A stretch of DNA of 64,000 nucleotides from Stenotrophomonas sp. 24(2023) (lineage in GTDB: Bacteria; Pseudomonadota; Gammaproteobacteria; Xanthomonadales; Xanthomonadaceae): positions 1,054,001 to 1,118,000 of the forward strand of contig NZ_CP133160.1 of the NCBI RefSeq assembly GCF_030913365.1, in the 5' to 3' direction. Position numbers and translations under genes: made by a program. Under the pieces are notes generated by a model. It was given only the letters and a program-made list of their open reading frames with translations, did no database searches and was not told the DNA's origin. Below are positions 37,627 through 47,900 of this stretch, piece after piece (the stretch's first letter is position 1; each line of letters starts with the position of its first letter).

Positions 37627-38291
37627 GGGTAGATCCAGGCCATGCCTGGATGGCGTGATGCCTGCGATCACGCACGGTCGGGAAAGCCCCATCCACGCAT
37701 GGCGTGGATCTACATCGCCCCCGGGTAGATCCAGGCCATGCCTGGATACGTGCCGCCTGCGATCACGCAATATCGGGAAAGCCCCATCCACGCATGGCGT
37801 GGATCTACATCGCCCCCCGGGTAGATCCAGGCCATGCCTGGATGGCGTGATGCCTGCGATCACGCACGGTCGGGAAAGCCCCATCCACGCGTGGCGTGGA
37901 TCTACATCGCCCCCCGGGTAGATCCAGGCCATGCCTGGATACGTGCCGCCTGCGATCACGCAATATCGGGAAAGCCCCATCCACGCATGGCGTGGATCTA
38001 CATCGCCCCCCGGGTAGATCCAGGCCATGCCTGGATGGCGTGCCGCCTGCGATCACGCACCGTCGGGAAAGCTCCATCCACGCATGGCGTGGATCTACAT
38101 CGCCTTCCGGGTAGATCCAGGCCATGCCTGGATACGTAACGCCTGCGATCACGCAGTACCGGGAAAGCCCCATCCACGCGTGGCGTGGATCTACATCGCC
38201 TTCCGGGTAGATCCAGGCCATGCCTGGATGGCGCGATGCCTGCGACCACGCACGGTCGGGAAAGCCCCATCCACGCATGGCGTGGATCTAC
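37627..38291. repeat. array of seven 96-97-bp inverted REP pairs next to the RAYT gene
   Basis: GTAG heads lie at 37629, 37725, 37821, 37918, 38014, 38111 and 38207. Each starts GTAGATCCAGGCCATGCCTGGAT, and an inverted mate, ATCCACGCATGGCGTGGATCTAC, ends the unit. Odd units continue GGATGGCG and even units GGATACGT, so the true period is a dimer of about 193 bases. The seven units span the gap from lpxL to the transposase gene. An eighth unit lies on the other side of the transposase. No protein gene is credible here. Confidence 0.95.
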
Positions 38292-38737
38292 ACGGACCAG
38301 CGCGACCAGGCGTGGGGATACTCGTCCAGCGCGCCTACCAGGCCCGCCCGGACCGGATTGGCGAGGATGTACGCGGCATGCTCCAACAACGATTCATCAC
38401 TGCGTATCGCGTGATCATGAAATCCATGCTGCCAGAGCGCTCCCTGTCGCCCCATGCGTTGATTGATCAGACGGCCGCTGCGTGACTTCAGCAGGTTCAT
38501 GCATCCCGCCAGTGTTCCCGCACGCAGCTGCATCAGCCAATGCAGGTGGTCCGGCATGACCACCCAGGCCAGGCTGTGACTGAATCCTCTCGCTTCCACC
38601 TGCCGCAGGGCCTCCACCAGCAATGTGGCGTTGCCAGGATCGGAGAAGAAGGGCGCGCGCTGGGCGGTCACCGTCGTCAGCGAATAGACGTTGCCGGTCT
38701 GGACGTAACGACCGTAGCGAAGACGAGGGCTGGCCAT
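38288..38737 (-). CDS. REP-associated tyrosine transposase (RAYT, Y1/HUH transposase)
   Basis: 149 residues from the ATG at 38737. The HUH motif is H64-L65-H66 in VVMPDHLHWLM, and the catalytic tyrosine is Y123 in AAYILANPVRAGLV, both classic for the TnpA-REP family. RAYTs are single-strand-specific transposases of the IS200/IS605 superfamily that recognise REP hairpins and their tetranucleotide heads. The gene is flanked on both sides by units of the same REP subfamily. Its TAG stop (38290-38288) is part of the GTAG head of the neighbouring REP. An upstream extension to 38956 is open but passes through REP sequence. Confidence 0.93.
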   Translation of the reverse strand: MASPRLRYGRYVQTGNVYSLTTVTAQRAPFFSDPGNATLLVEALRQVEARGFSHSLAWVVMPDHLHWLMQLRAGTLAGCMNLLKSRSGRLINQRMGRQGALWQHGFHDHAIRSDESLLEHAAYILANPVRAGLVGALDEYPHAWSRWSV

Positions 38738-38821
38738 GACGCCAGCGTGCCGCGCCGGCATTGCAGGCTCCATTGGAGAACGCACCGCACGCAGGTCAGG
38801 AAACGCCGGCCGATGGATTCC

Positions 38822-38908
38822 GGGTAGATCCAGGCCATGCCTGGATGGCGTGATGCCTGCGACCACGCACGGTCGGGAAAGCTCCATCCACGCATGGCGT
38901 GGATCTAC
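38822..38908. repeat. eighth REP pair, upstream of the RAYT gene
   Basis: GTAGATCCAGGCCATGCCTGGAT starts at 38824 and the inverted mate ends at 38908. It is in the same orientation as the seven-unit array on the other side of the RAYT gene. Its spacer GCGACCACGCACGGTCGGG is shared with unit seven but not with units one to six. It ends five bases before the stop codon of the O-antigen ligase gene. Confidence 0.93.
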
Positions 38909-38912
38909 ACAG

Positions 38913-40229
38913 TCAGGGGCGGTGCGCTTCGTCGCGGGCCAGCAGGCTGCCGGCATAGAGCGCGGCCAGCAGCACGGTCACGCCGCCCCAGAAGGTCGAA
39001 TAGAAGGCCAGATGGGTGTTCAACGGGAACACGTGCACCGCCAGCGCCAGCATGGCCGGGCGTGCGCGTTCGCGCGCCTGCGGTGGGGCATAGCGCCAGG
39101 CGCGCCAGGCCTGGGCGGCGGCGGCCAGCCACAACAACAGGCCGATGATGCCGGTTTCGGCCAGGATCTCCAGCACGATCTGGTGCGCATGCAGCGCGGG
39201 CGCTTCCCCCCACACGGCCGGCCCCTGCCCGGCCACGCAGGCCGGATAGGCATCGCGGAAGCCGCGCGCGCCCACACCGTTGATCGGGTGTTCCTGGATC
39301 ATGCAGCCCGCCGCACTCCAGATCCGCCCACGCCCGGACAATGCCTCATCCATGCCCTGCGGGCCGCCCTGCAGGGCCATCGCCGTACGCGCCACGCGCT
39401 CGCGCACCTGCGGCACCGTTGCCGCCAGCACGCTGGCCCCGGCCACGCCGGCCAACGCCAGCAGCACCAGGCGCTTCCAGCCCATCAGGCGCACGCCGCT
39501 GTATGCCAGCACCAGCGCGAAGGTGATCCACGAGGCACGCGAGCCGGCCAGCAGCAGAACCGCCCCCAGCGCTGCGGCCACCAACGCCCATCCCCACGCC
39601 CCCCAGCGCTGCGCCACCGGCAGCAGCAGGAACGGGGACAGGCTGGCCAGTACCTGCCCGAACTTCAGGTTGCACGGCCCCAGCACGCCGCTGAGGCGAT
39701 CAGCCGCGGCGGCTTCGGCCGCCGGGCACAGGGTGTGCCCGCCCGCCAGCTGCTTGAGGTGGTCCAGCGACCAGAACCAGGGGCTGGTACCGGCCACGGC
39801 CTGCACCAGTGCGTCCAGGGTCCATGCCGCGGTGATGATCGCCAGCCCGCCCAGTACGCGGGACCGCCGCTGCGGCGTGGCCACGGCAATCGCCACCAGC
39901 CACATGAAAGGCAGGTAGCGCAGGCCCCCGGCCGCCTTGCCCCAGGCCACGGCCGGGTCCACGGCGCCAAAGGCGGACAAGGCCTGCGGCAGCCAATACC
40001 CCAGGAACAGGATCGAGGTCAGTGCCCAGGCCGCCGGGCTGAGCAGGCGCGGTTGCCGCCGCAGGCGGCGCAGCAGCATGCGGCCGGCCGCATACAGGGC
40101 CCCCAGCACCAGCACGCTCTCGGCGACGCCGGGCAACGGCCACAACGCGACAAAGGCCAGTACCCACCACGGGGCCCAGCGTCCGGCACGGTCATCGGGC
40201 ACGGGCAGGTCAGCCGGCAAGGTCGGCAT
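38913..40229 (-). CDS. O-antigen ligase/polymerase family membrane protein
   Basis: 438 residues with about 10-12 membrane segments and one large periplasmic loop near the C-terminus holding the Wzy_C signature: SGRGRIWSAAGCMIQEHPINGVGARGFRDAYP, followed by HAHQIVLEILAETGIIGLLLWL. WaaL and Wzy proteins share this layout; the former joins O-antigen to lipid A-core, the latter polymerises repeat units. Neighbouring glycosyltransferase, waaA and acyltransferase genes favour an LPS role. The ATG at 40229 overlaps the upstream glycosyltransferase by 20 bases; a longer frame to 40685 lies inside that gene. Confidence 0.87.
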   Translation of the reverse strand: MPTLPADLPVPDDRAGRWAPWWVLAFVALWPLPGVAESVLVLGALYAAGRMLLRRLRRQPRLLSPAAWALTSILFLGYWLPQALSAFGAVDPAVAWGKAAGGLRYLPFMWLVAIAVATPQRRSRVLGGLAIITAAWTLDALVQAVAGTSPWFWSLDHLKQLAGGHTLCPAAEAAAADRLSGVLGPCNLKFGQVLASLSPFLLLPVAQRWGAWGWALVAAALGAVLLLAGSRASWITFALVLAYSGVRLMGWKRLVLLALAGVAGASVLAATVPQVRERVARTAMALQGGPQGMDEALSGRGRIWSAAGCMIQEHPINGVGARGFRDAYPACVAGQGPAVWGEAPALHAHQIVLEILAETGIIGLLLWLAAAAQAWRAWRYAPPQARERARPAMLALAVHVFPLNTHLAFYSTFWGGVTVLLAALYAGSLLARDEAHRP

Positions 40230-41325
40230 AGAGGCGAAGGGTGTCACGCTGCATGGCCTGCAGAGTAAACGGGATACGGCCAGGGAGCGACGGGGGGGCG
40301 GCCAGCAGCGCCATTGCACGGTCGCGCAGGGCCGGCAGGTCGCCCAGCGTGACGGCACCGCCCGGCTGCAACCGGTGCAGCAGTTCACCGACACCGCCAT
40401 GGTCCCAGCCCAGTACCGGGCGGCCGACAGACAGCGCCTCCACCACGGTACGGCCGAAGGCTTCGGGTTTGTCCGACAGCTGCAGCACCAGGTCGCTGGC
40501 CGCATAGGCCTGGGCGATCCGGGCGGTGGGCGCGCTGACATGCAGCGCCTCCGCCACGCCCAGCGCCGCCGCCTGCTGGCGCAGCTCAGCGACATAGCGC
40601 TCGCGCCCGGGCTCATCGGTACCCAGCATCCACAGCTGTGCCGGCACGCCGGCCGCGCGCACCTGGGCCAGCAGCTGCAGCGCATGGGTGTGGCCCTTCA
40701 GGCGCGTACCGCGGCCAGGCAGCAGCAGCAGCGGGCCATCCACCGCCGCCAGCCACGGGAAGTCGGCCGCCAGTGCCAGCCGCGGGCGGCGATCGCCGCC
40801 CGCCACACGCGGGAACTGCGCCACGTCCACCCCGCGCGGAATCACCTGCAGGTTCTGTGCGGGCACGGTGGGGTAATGCCGACGCACGTAATCGCGCACG
40901 GTATCGGACACGCAGATGACCCGCTCACCGCTGGTCATCACGGCACTGTAGCGGCTGGGGGAATTGAGCCCGTGCACGGTGGTGACCCAATGCGGACGCT
41001 GCGCAGCGGGCATGGCCCGGATCGCATACAGGCCCAGCCAGGCCGGCAGGCGCGAACGCGCGTGGACGATGTCGGCGCCGATCTCGGCGAACAGGCGGCG
41101 CAGGGTCGGCAGGTGGCGCAGGGTCCACGGCGACTTGCGGCCGATATCCAGGGTCAGGTGCTCGGCACCGCTGTCCAGCAGGGGCTGCACCAGCCGCCCA
41201 CCGGCCGAGACCACCAGCGCACGATGGCCGGCAGCGGCCAGTGCCGCAGCGATTTCCAGGGTGGAACGTTCAACGCCGCCGGAGTGCAGCGCCGGCAGCA
41301 ACTGCACCACGGTCAACCGGCGCAT
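40210..41325 (-). CDS. family 4 glycosyltransferase (GT-B fold), LPS-related
   Basis: 371 residues from the ATG at 41325. The N-terminal Rossmann domain has LLPALHSGGVERSTLEIAAALAAAGH. The C-terminal nucleotide-sugar domain has LLPGRGTRLKGHTHALQLL and the E-X7-E signature EAFGRTVVEALSVGRPVLGWDHGGVGELL. It would transfer a sugar from a nucleotide donor in the cytoplasm, most likely to the LPS core given its coupling to the ligase gene. Donor and acceptor are unknown. Confidence 0.9.
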   Translation of the reverse strand: MRRLTVVQLLPALHSGGVERSTLEIAAALAAAGHRALVVSAGGRLVQPLLDSGAEHLTLDIGRKSPWTLRHLPTLRRLFAEIGADIVHARSRLPAWLGLYAIRAMPAAQRPHWVTTVHGLNSPSRYSAVMTSGERVICVSDTVRDYVRRHYPTVPAQNLQVIPRGVDVAQFPRVAGGDRRPRLALAADFPWLAAVDGPLLLLPGRGTRLKGHTHALQLLAQVRAAGVPAQLWMLGTDEPGRERYVAELRQQAAALGVAEALHVSAPTARIAQAYAASDLVLQLSDKPEAFGRTVVEALSVGRPVLGWDHGGVGELLHRLQPGGAVTLGDLPALRDRAMALLAAPPSLPGRIPFTLQAMQRDTLRLYADLAG

Positions 41326-41338
41326 CGACGGGGGCCGG

Positions 41339-41536
41339 TCAGTCGGCCAGCACGAACACCGAACCGCAGTAGGGGCACTGCGCTTCACCGTTGGGTTCGT
41401 CTTCGATCGGCAGGTACACGCGCGGGTGCGAGTTCCACAGCGCCATTTCCGGGGTCGGGCAGCTCAGCGGCAGGTCGCTGCGGTGCACGGTGTAGCGCTT
41501 CTCGGCGTTGGCGGGCGCAGTGGCGGTATGGCTCAT
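41339..41536 (-). CDS. small zinc-finger domain protein
   Basis: 65 residues. Cys26, His37, Cys54 and Cys57 (CPYCG) form a C-H-C-C zinc site with the layout of the zf-CHCC family, whose members include the small subunit NDUFS6 of complex I and short bacterial proteins. GDPLP-like SDLPLSCPTPEMALWNSHPRVYL matches the bacterial consensus. It starts 13 bases upstream of the glycosyltransferase and may be in the same transcript. The cellular role is unknown. Confidence 0.88.
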   Translation of the reverse strand: MSHTATAPANAEKRYTVHRSDLPLSCPTPEMALWNSHPRVYLPIEDEPNGEAQCPYCGSVFVLAD

Positions 41537-41652
41537 GGCGGGTGTCGGAAACGAAGTGCGAGGAACCGGATTCTACCACCTGGGGCGGCGGCCAGCCGCC
41601 ACCCCGGGCAGCCCGGGACAGGGGGACCCGGCCCCCTGCCCCGGCCACGGGC

Positions 41653-44400
41653 TTACTTGAAGTCCAGCGACAGTTCCAGGAAGGCCGAACGGCCGAAGGC
41701 GTTGTAGACGCCCTGGTCGTAGTACGGCCAGTTGCCGTTGGTACGGTCGATCGGCGGCATCTCGTCGGTCAGGTTGTTGACCGTCAGCAGGACGCTGGCC
41801 AGATCGTTGATGCGGTACCCGACGGTGGCGTTCCAGGTCGTCCACGGGCCGATGTTGCGGTGCTCGCCCTTGCTGTCCCAGGTCGGGGCGTTGCGCACAC
41901 CGTAGGCGGTGGCGCTGAACGGCCCACGCTTCCAGGTTGCGCCGAGGGTGGCACGGTACTGCAGCTCGTTGGAGTTGGCACAGCACAGCAGGTCGTAGAC
42001 CGGGTCGCCTTCCTGATCCTGCATGGTGTGCTTGATCGGGCGGTAGTAACCCGCGTTCACCGAGAAATCACCCCAGCCACCGGTCGTCCAGCGGTAGTCC
42101 AGTGCGGCCTGCACACCGGTCTGGCGCTGGCTGGCGACGTTGATCGGGTAGGAGAACACCTTGTCCACGCCATTGGGATTGAGCGGATCGGTAGCCGGCT
42201 TGCGCTGCACCTGGGCCAGCACCTGCTGGCAGGTCGGCGAGTTGATGTCGAACAGGGTCGCACCGTTTTCCGAGCGGCCCAGGCGGCAGTTGGCTTCGGT
42301 AGCCAGGATGCTGTCGGTACCGAGGATGCGCACCTCGTTCTTGATCACCACCGAGTTGTAGTCCACCGACACGTTCAACGCGTTGTCCAGCCCCGACCAC
42401 ACCACGCCATAGGTGAAGGTGCGTGCGGTGATGTCCTTCAGGTCACGGTTGCCGGTGCTGGAGGACAGCACGGACAGGCCCGACTGCTGGCACTGGTTGT
42501 AGTTGTCGGAGGTGTAGCCGGCCTGGCGGCACTGGTACAGGTCGGTGTTGGTGGTGTAACCGCTGCTTTCGCGCGAGAACAGGTAGAACATGTCCGGCGA
42601 GCGGAACGCGGTGGCGTAGCTGCCACGCAGCAGCAGCGATTCGATCGGGCGGTACTCCAGGCCCATCTTCCAGGTGGCCTTGCCGTTGCCGCCGCCGCCC
42701 TGCAGGGCGTACTTGTCGTAACGGCCGGACAGGTTGGCGCTGAAGGTATCCAGGATCGGCACCTGCAGCTCGGCACCCACGGCGTACAGGTCACGCTGGC
42801 CCTCGGCGGAGGTACCGGCGGTCTGGCCGCGGAACAGCACGCCCGAGTTCGGGTCGGCCGACAGGTTGAAGAACTTCTCGCGCTGGCCCTGTGCGATCAG
42901 CGCGAAGCCCACATCACCGGCCGGCAGGGTGAACAGCGAGGTGTTGGTCACCAGTGCGGTGACCGCCGTGCGCGATGCCGAGGAAGCGGCACGGTTGATG
43001 CCACTGAAGCTGTCGTACTGGTCACGGGTGATCGGCTGGTACAGGCGCGACAGGTTCGGCGCGTACACGTCGTAGCCGCTCTGCGTGCCCAGCTTCGGCC
43101 CCAGGTAGTAGTCATCCACACCGTTGCGGGCGAGGAAGTCGATCGACTTGCGGGTGACGTCGGTGCTGGAGCGGTTGACGTACACGTCGTAGTCGAAGCC
43201 GGTGCTGCCCAGGCCACCGCGGATACCGGCGGTGACGTTCAACGAACGGGTGTAGACGCGCTGGTCCTTCGCATCGATGCCCACTTCCTCGGGCGAGTAG
43301 ATGCGCTGCCACTGCTCGTACTGGCCGGTGGTCTGGTTGTAGAAGGTCTTGTTCCAGAACGGGCTGCCGCCGCTGTAGGTGGGGCGGCCGAAGCTGAAGA
43401 GGATGTCCGAGTACAGTTCGGTATCCGGCGTCAGGTGATAGCGCAGGAAGGTGGTGGCGTTGACGTCCTGGCTCTTGTTGTACAGCGACGCGGTACCGAC
43501 GTTGTTCGGGCTGCCGCAGTAGTAGCCGGTACCCGGTGCATCACGGTGCGCGTAGAGGGTGCTGCCGCCGAACAGGTTGGACAGCGGTGCGCAGGTGGCC
43601 GCGCCCGGATCGATGTAACCGTTGGGACCCACGCGCATGCGCAGGAACGTACGCGAAGGATCCTGCGCGCCGGTCGGGTTGTCGGTGACGCTGTCGATGG
43701 TGCTGCGATCGAAGGCGTAGATCGCCTTCTGGTTGGTGTATTCCAGCCCGTAGCTGATATCCAGGTTGCCGAAGGTCTGGCCGCTGCTGAAGCTGAAGCG
43801 CTGGCTGGAACCACCGCCCTGGCTGTAGCCACCCACGCGATAGCGGAAGTGGGTGCCTTCCACGCGGTCCTTCAGCACGATGTTGATGACACCGGCCACG
43901 GCCGAGGAGCCGTACACCGACGACTGGCCACCGGTCAGCACGTCGATGCGCTCGACCATGCCCAGCGGGATGTTGGCGATGTCGGCGATGCTGGTGTTGC
44001 CGTTGTAGGCCAGCGGGTAGCTGTTGATCGGACGGCCGTTGATCAGCGTGAGGGTGTAGCTCGGGTCCAGGCCGAACAGGCTGACCGTCTTCGCACCGGG
44101 CGTGTAGAAGCCGGTGCCCTGCGAATCCTGCACCGAGCCGTTGGCCACCGGCAGCGAACGCAGTGCGTCGAACACGGTGGTGAAGCCCTGCGCCTGGATC
44201 TGCTCGGCGGTGATGGTGGTGACCGGCGACGGGCCTTCGATCTGCGCGCGCGGAATCAGCGAACCGGTAACGCGCACGGCGTCCAGGTCACGGGTCTTGG
44301 AAGCACTGGCGTCCTTGCCATCGTTGGTGGACTGGGCGTGTACGACCAGCGGGGTCAGCAGCAACGAGGACATCAACAACGACAACAACCGGGGTTTCAT
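41653..44400 (-). CDS. TonB-dependent outer-membrane receptor
   Basis: 915 residues. A signal peptide (SLLMSSLLLTPLVVHAQ) is followed by a TonB-box-like DLDAVRVTGS, then the plug domain (PVTTITAEQIQAQGFTTVFDAL, YTLTLINGRPINS, MVERIDVLTGGQSSVYGSSAVAGVINIVLKD) and a barrel ending LELSLDFK. The C-terminal residue is Lys rather than aromatic, but the strand is otherwise normal. It is divergent from a GH92 mannosidase, which suggests a glycan-derived ligand. It is clearly related in architecture to the receptor at 3633-6500. Confidence 0.93.
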   Translation of the reverse strand: MKPRLLSLLMSSLLLTPLVVHAQSTNDGKDASASKTRDLDAVRVTGSLIPRAQIEGPSPVTTITAEQIQAQGFTTVFDALRSLPVANGSVQDSQGTGFYTPGAKTVSLFGLDPSYTLTLINGRPINSYPLAYNGNTSIADIANIPLGMVERIDVLTGGQSSVYGSSAVAGVINIVLKDRVEGTHFRYRVGGYSQGGGSSQRFSFSSGQTFGNLDISYGLEYTNQKAIYAFDRSTIDSVTDNPTGAQDPSRTFLRMRVGPNGYIDPGAATCAPLSNLFGGSTLYAHRDAPGTGYYCGSPNNVGTASLYNKSQDVNATTFLRYHLTPDTELYSDILFSFGRPTYSGGSPFWNKTFYNQTTGQYEQWQRIYSPEEVGIDAKDQRVYTRSLNVTAGIRGGLGSTGFDYDVYVNRSSTDVTRKSIDFLARNGVDDYYLGPKLGTQSGYDVYAPNLSRLYQPITRDQYDSFSGINRAASSASRTAVTALVTNTSLFTLPAGDVGFALIAQGQREKFFNLSADPNSGVLFRGQTAGTSAEGQRDLYAVGAELQVPILDTFSANLSGRYDKYALQGGGGNGKATWKMGLEYRPIESLLLRGSYATAFRSPDMFYLFSRESSGYTTNTDLYQCRQAGYTSDNYNQCQQSGLSVLSSSTGNRDLKDITARTFTYGVVWSGLDNALNVSVDYNSVVIKNEVRILGTDSILATEANCRLGRSENGATLFDINSPTCQQVLAQVQRKPATDPLNPNGVDKVFSYPINVASQRQTGVQAALDYRWTTGGWGDFSVNAGYYRPIKHTMQDQEGDPVYDLLCCANSNELQYRATLGATWKRGPFSATAYGVRNAPTWDSKGEHRNIGPWTTWNATVGYRINDLASVLLTVNNLTDEMPPIDRTNGNWPYYDQGVYNAFGRSAFLELSLDFK

Positions 44401-44914
44401 CGAACTCTCTCCAGATGCGATGACGGTCCAACCTGTGGGGCGGGCGGGAGGGTCGTGGACGGATAGCGGTGGGAAGGGACCAGAAACGGGAAGGAACGGG
44501 CAGCAGGAACGGGCAGCAACAGCACAGCAACGGGACGCCAGCCCAGCTCAGGGCATGCGTGGGTTCTCCAGGACAAGCGGCAGGGCGGGCAGCGGACGGA
44601 CGGCGGGTTGCCCGGTGCCGCCCGCCGTGGGGGCAGGCAGGCGGCAGTACAGGCGTTCGACAACGTTCACGGTGTTCCCCTCCGATCACGATCCGGCCGA
44701 TTTTTAAATCGATCCAAGCCAAGTGTCAATAATTTGTAGTGAAACGAATTTGCCGGATTTGGATCGAACCAAATGCACTTGTCAGGGGCGGATGGGCTGA
44801 TGCAGGATCGCGACGGTTCCGCACTTCGCCCCGACCCCTCTGGCCCGACCGCCCCGGCCCCCCGGCGCACGACGGCAGGTCGGCGTTGCCAGCCCCTTCC
44901 GGGAGACTCCGTCC
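44401..44914. other. divergent intergenic region between the TonB-dependent receptor and the GH92 gene
   Basis: 514 bases without a credible gene. The segment 44460-44660 is purine/GC-rich on the plus strand and featureless to my eye. An AT-rich core (44700-44775) holds operator-like sequences and is the likely divergent promoter. The segment 44780-44914 is the 5' leader of the mannosidase gene, with GGGAGA about 16 bases before its ATG. Confidence 0.6.
44709..44774. promoter_or_regulatory. operator-like inverted repeats upstream of the GH92 gene
   Basis: TCGATCCAA (44709-44717) and its inverse TTGGATCGA (44759-44767) are centred 50 bases apart. The right copy is also the core of an 18-base palindrome, ATTTGGATCGAACCAAAT (44757-44774). 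The region between them is the most AT-rich of this gap. This looks like a two-site operator for a local regulator (a LacI-type size), but no regulator gene is adjacent. Confidence 0.5.
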
Positions 44915-47900
44915 ATGTCCCAGCTGCTTCACCAGGCCGTTCCGCTCCGCGCCCGGCGCGCCCTTCTTCCGCTCGCCCTGGCCCTGGCCTGTGCCTCCAC
45001 GGCCCACGCTGCCGACGGCCTACGGACCTCCTTCGAGCCCGGTGAACCGGCGCCCCAGGCGGCCGCCGATGCTGCACTGCAACTCAACATTGGCGCAGGC
45101 CCGGACGAGCCCTACACCGCCAAGCCGAAGGCCGGCTACAGCGGGCTGCACGCGCTGCACTACGCCAGCAAGGGCGGCGCCGCGCGGCGCACGCTGCTGC
45201 CGGCCGACGTGACCATCGGCGCCGACACCACCCTGTCCTGGCTGGTCCTGCCGGAGATCGTCGGCGAGGACACCGTGGCCTCCACCTATGTCTCGCTGGA
45301 CCTGCTGCTGGATGACGGCAGCCGAGTCTCGGCCAGCGCCGCGCGGGACCAGCACGGCATTGCGCTGGGCGCGCGTGCGCAGGGCGATTCGAAGACCCTC
45401 TACCCGCAGCAGTGGGCGCGCAAGGCCGTGCGCCTGGGCGACGTCGCCGCGCTGCGCGGCCGCCGCGTGGTGGCCATCGAACTGGACGTGGCCAGCGCCG
45501 ATGGCGCCCCGGTGTCCGGCTGGATCGATGACGTGCGGCTGGATGCGCAGAATCGTGCTGCACCGCAGCGTGTTTCCGACTGGGTGCTCACTACCCGCGG
45601 CACCCAGGCCAACGGCGCGTTCTCGCGCGGCAACAATTTCCCGGCCACCGCCGTGCCGCACGGCTTCAACTTCTGGACCCCGGTGACCGACGCCGGCTCG
45701 CTGGGCTGGCTGTACCGCTGGAACGAGCAGAACAACGCGCAGAACCGCCCGCAGCTGCAGGCGCTGGCGCTGAGCCACCAGCCCAGCCCGTGGATGGGCG
45801 ACCGCCAGACCTTCCAGGTGATGCCCTCGCTGGGCAGCGGCGTGCCGGAAGCCGACCGTGGCAAGCGCGCGCTGTCGTTCTCGCACGACAACGAAAGCGC
45901 GCGCCCGTACCGCTACGACGTGCGCTTCGACAACGGCATCGCTGCCTCGATCGCCCCCACCGACCATGCCGCCGTGTTCCGCTTCGCGTTCCCGGCCGAA
46001 GGCGATGCCAACCTGCTGTTCGACAACGTCGATGCACGCGGCGGCCTGACCCTGGATGCCGCCACGCAGACGCTGTCCGGCTACACCGATACGCGCAGCG
46101 GCCTGTCCACCGGCGCCACCCGCATGTTCGTGGTGGCCAGCTTCGACAAGCCCTGGCGCAGCAGCGGCCGCATCGATACCGGTCGCCCGACCGGCTACGT
46201 CAAGTTCGACACCGGCAGCGACCGTCGCGTGACCATGCGCATCGCCACCTCGCTGATCTCCGTCGAGCAGGCCCGCCACAACCTGGCCCTGGAACTGGCC
46301 AGCGATGACACGCTGGAAACCGTGGCCGGCCGTGCGCAGGACGCCTGGGATGCCCGCCTGGCCCGCTTCGACATCGGCGATGCCAGCGACGACCAGAAGA
46401 CCACGCTCTATTCCAACCTGTACCGCCTGTACCTGTACCCCAATTCCGGGCATGAGAACGCCGGCACCGCCGCCGCCCCGGACTGGCGCTACGCCAGCCA
46501 GGCCAGCGCCGATGACAACAACACCGATGGCAGCGCCGTGCGCAGCTATGCGCCGGTGCGCGACGGCAAGGTCTACGTCAACAACGGCTTCTGGGACACT
46601 TTCCGCACCACCTGGCCGGCCTATGCGCTGTTCACCCCGCAGGATGCCGGGCAGCTGGTGCAGGGCTTCCTGGAGCAGTACCACGCCGGCGGCTGGGTGG
46701 CCCGCTGGTCCTCGCCGGGCTACGCCGACCTGATGGTGGGCACCAGCTCGGACGTGGCCTTCGCCGATGCGTGGCTGAAGGGCATCGGCGGCTTCAACCC
46801 GGAAGAGGCCTACGCGGCCGCGCTGAGGAACGCCACCGTGGTGCCGCCGGACCGCCATGTCGGCCGCAAGGGCATGAGCCGTTCGACCTTCCGTGGCTAC
46901 GCCACCACCGATGTGCATGAAGGCATGTCGTGGACGGTGGAAGGCGCACTCAACGACTTCGGCATCGCCAACATGGCCGAAGCGCTGTCCAAGCGCGCGA
47001 CCACCGCCGAAGCACGCGAGCGCTACGCCACCGAGGCCGATTACTTCCGCCACCGGGCCGGCACCTACGCCACCGTGTTCGACCCGGCCGTGGGCTTCTT
47101 CCAGGGCCGCAAGCCCGATGGCAGCTGGCGCCTGGATGCCAAGGCCTACGACCCGCGCGTATGGGGCTACGACTACACCGAATCCAACGGCTGGACGTTC
47201 GCCTTCACCGCCGCCCACGACGGCGAGGGCCTGGCCAGCCTGTACGGTGGCCGTGACAAGCTGGCCGCCAAGCTGGACACGTTCTTCGCCACGCCGGAAA
47301 CCGCCGCGCAGGCGTTCTCCGGCTCCTACGGCGGGATCATCCATGAAATGACCGAAGCGCGTGACGTGCGCATGGGCATGTACGCGCACAGCAACCAGCC
47401 CTCGCACCACATCCCGTGGATGTACCTGTATGCCGGGCAGCCGTGGAAGACCCAGCAGCACGTGCGCGAGATCCTCTCGCGCCTGTACGTGGGCAGCGAG
47501 ATCGGCCAGGGCTACCCGGGCGATGAGGACAACGGCGAAACCTCGGCGTGGTACGTGTTCGCGTCGCTGGGCCTGTACCCGCTGCGCATGGGTGCGCCGG
47601 AGTACGTGATCGGCTCGCCGCTGTTCCGCCATGCGCGCGTGGAACTGCAGGGCGGTGCCGTGCTGACCGTCAACGCGCCGGCCAATTCGCCGCAGAACGT
47701 CTACGTGCAGTCGCTGAAGGTCAACGGCAAGCCGTGGACCCGCACCTGGATTCCGCACGAACTGCTGGCCAAGGGCGCCACCCTGGACTTCGAGATGGGC
47801 CCCAAGCCCTCGCGCTGGGGCACCGGCGCGGACGACGCCCCGCGTTCGCTGACGGCCCGTGGCCAGCACCCTGCCCTGCTGCATGACCTGCTCGGCACCG

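Noticed and set aside
37627..38291. CRISPR array
   Set aside because: The spacing is regular, but the spacers are themselves repeated, each unit is an inverted pair of hairpins with a GTAG head, and no cas gene is near. It is a REP array.
38737..38912. An insertion sequence with terminal repeats around the transposase
   Set aside because: No terminal inverted repeats or target duplication are seen; RAYT genes are single-copy domesticated relatives of IS200/IS605 and the flanks are REPs.
38288..38956. 222-codon form of the RAYT gene starting at 38956
   Set aside because: The first 73 codons cross a REP pair; the family starts near the ATG at 38737.
39937..44466. 1509-codon open frame on the plus strand
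   Set aside because: It runs opposite a glycosyltransferase, a zinc-finger protein and a TonB-dependent receptor that all have clear homology. No domain is visible in it.
45020..47884. 954-codon open frame on the minus strand
   Set aside because: It is antisense to the GH92 mannosidase, whose motifs are unambiguous.
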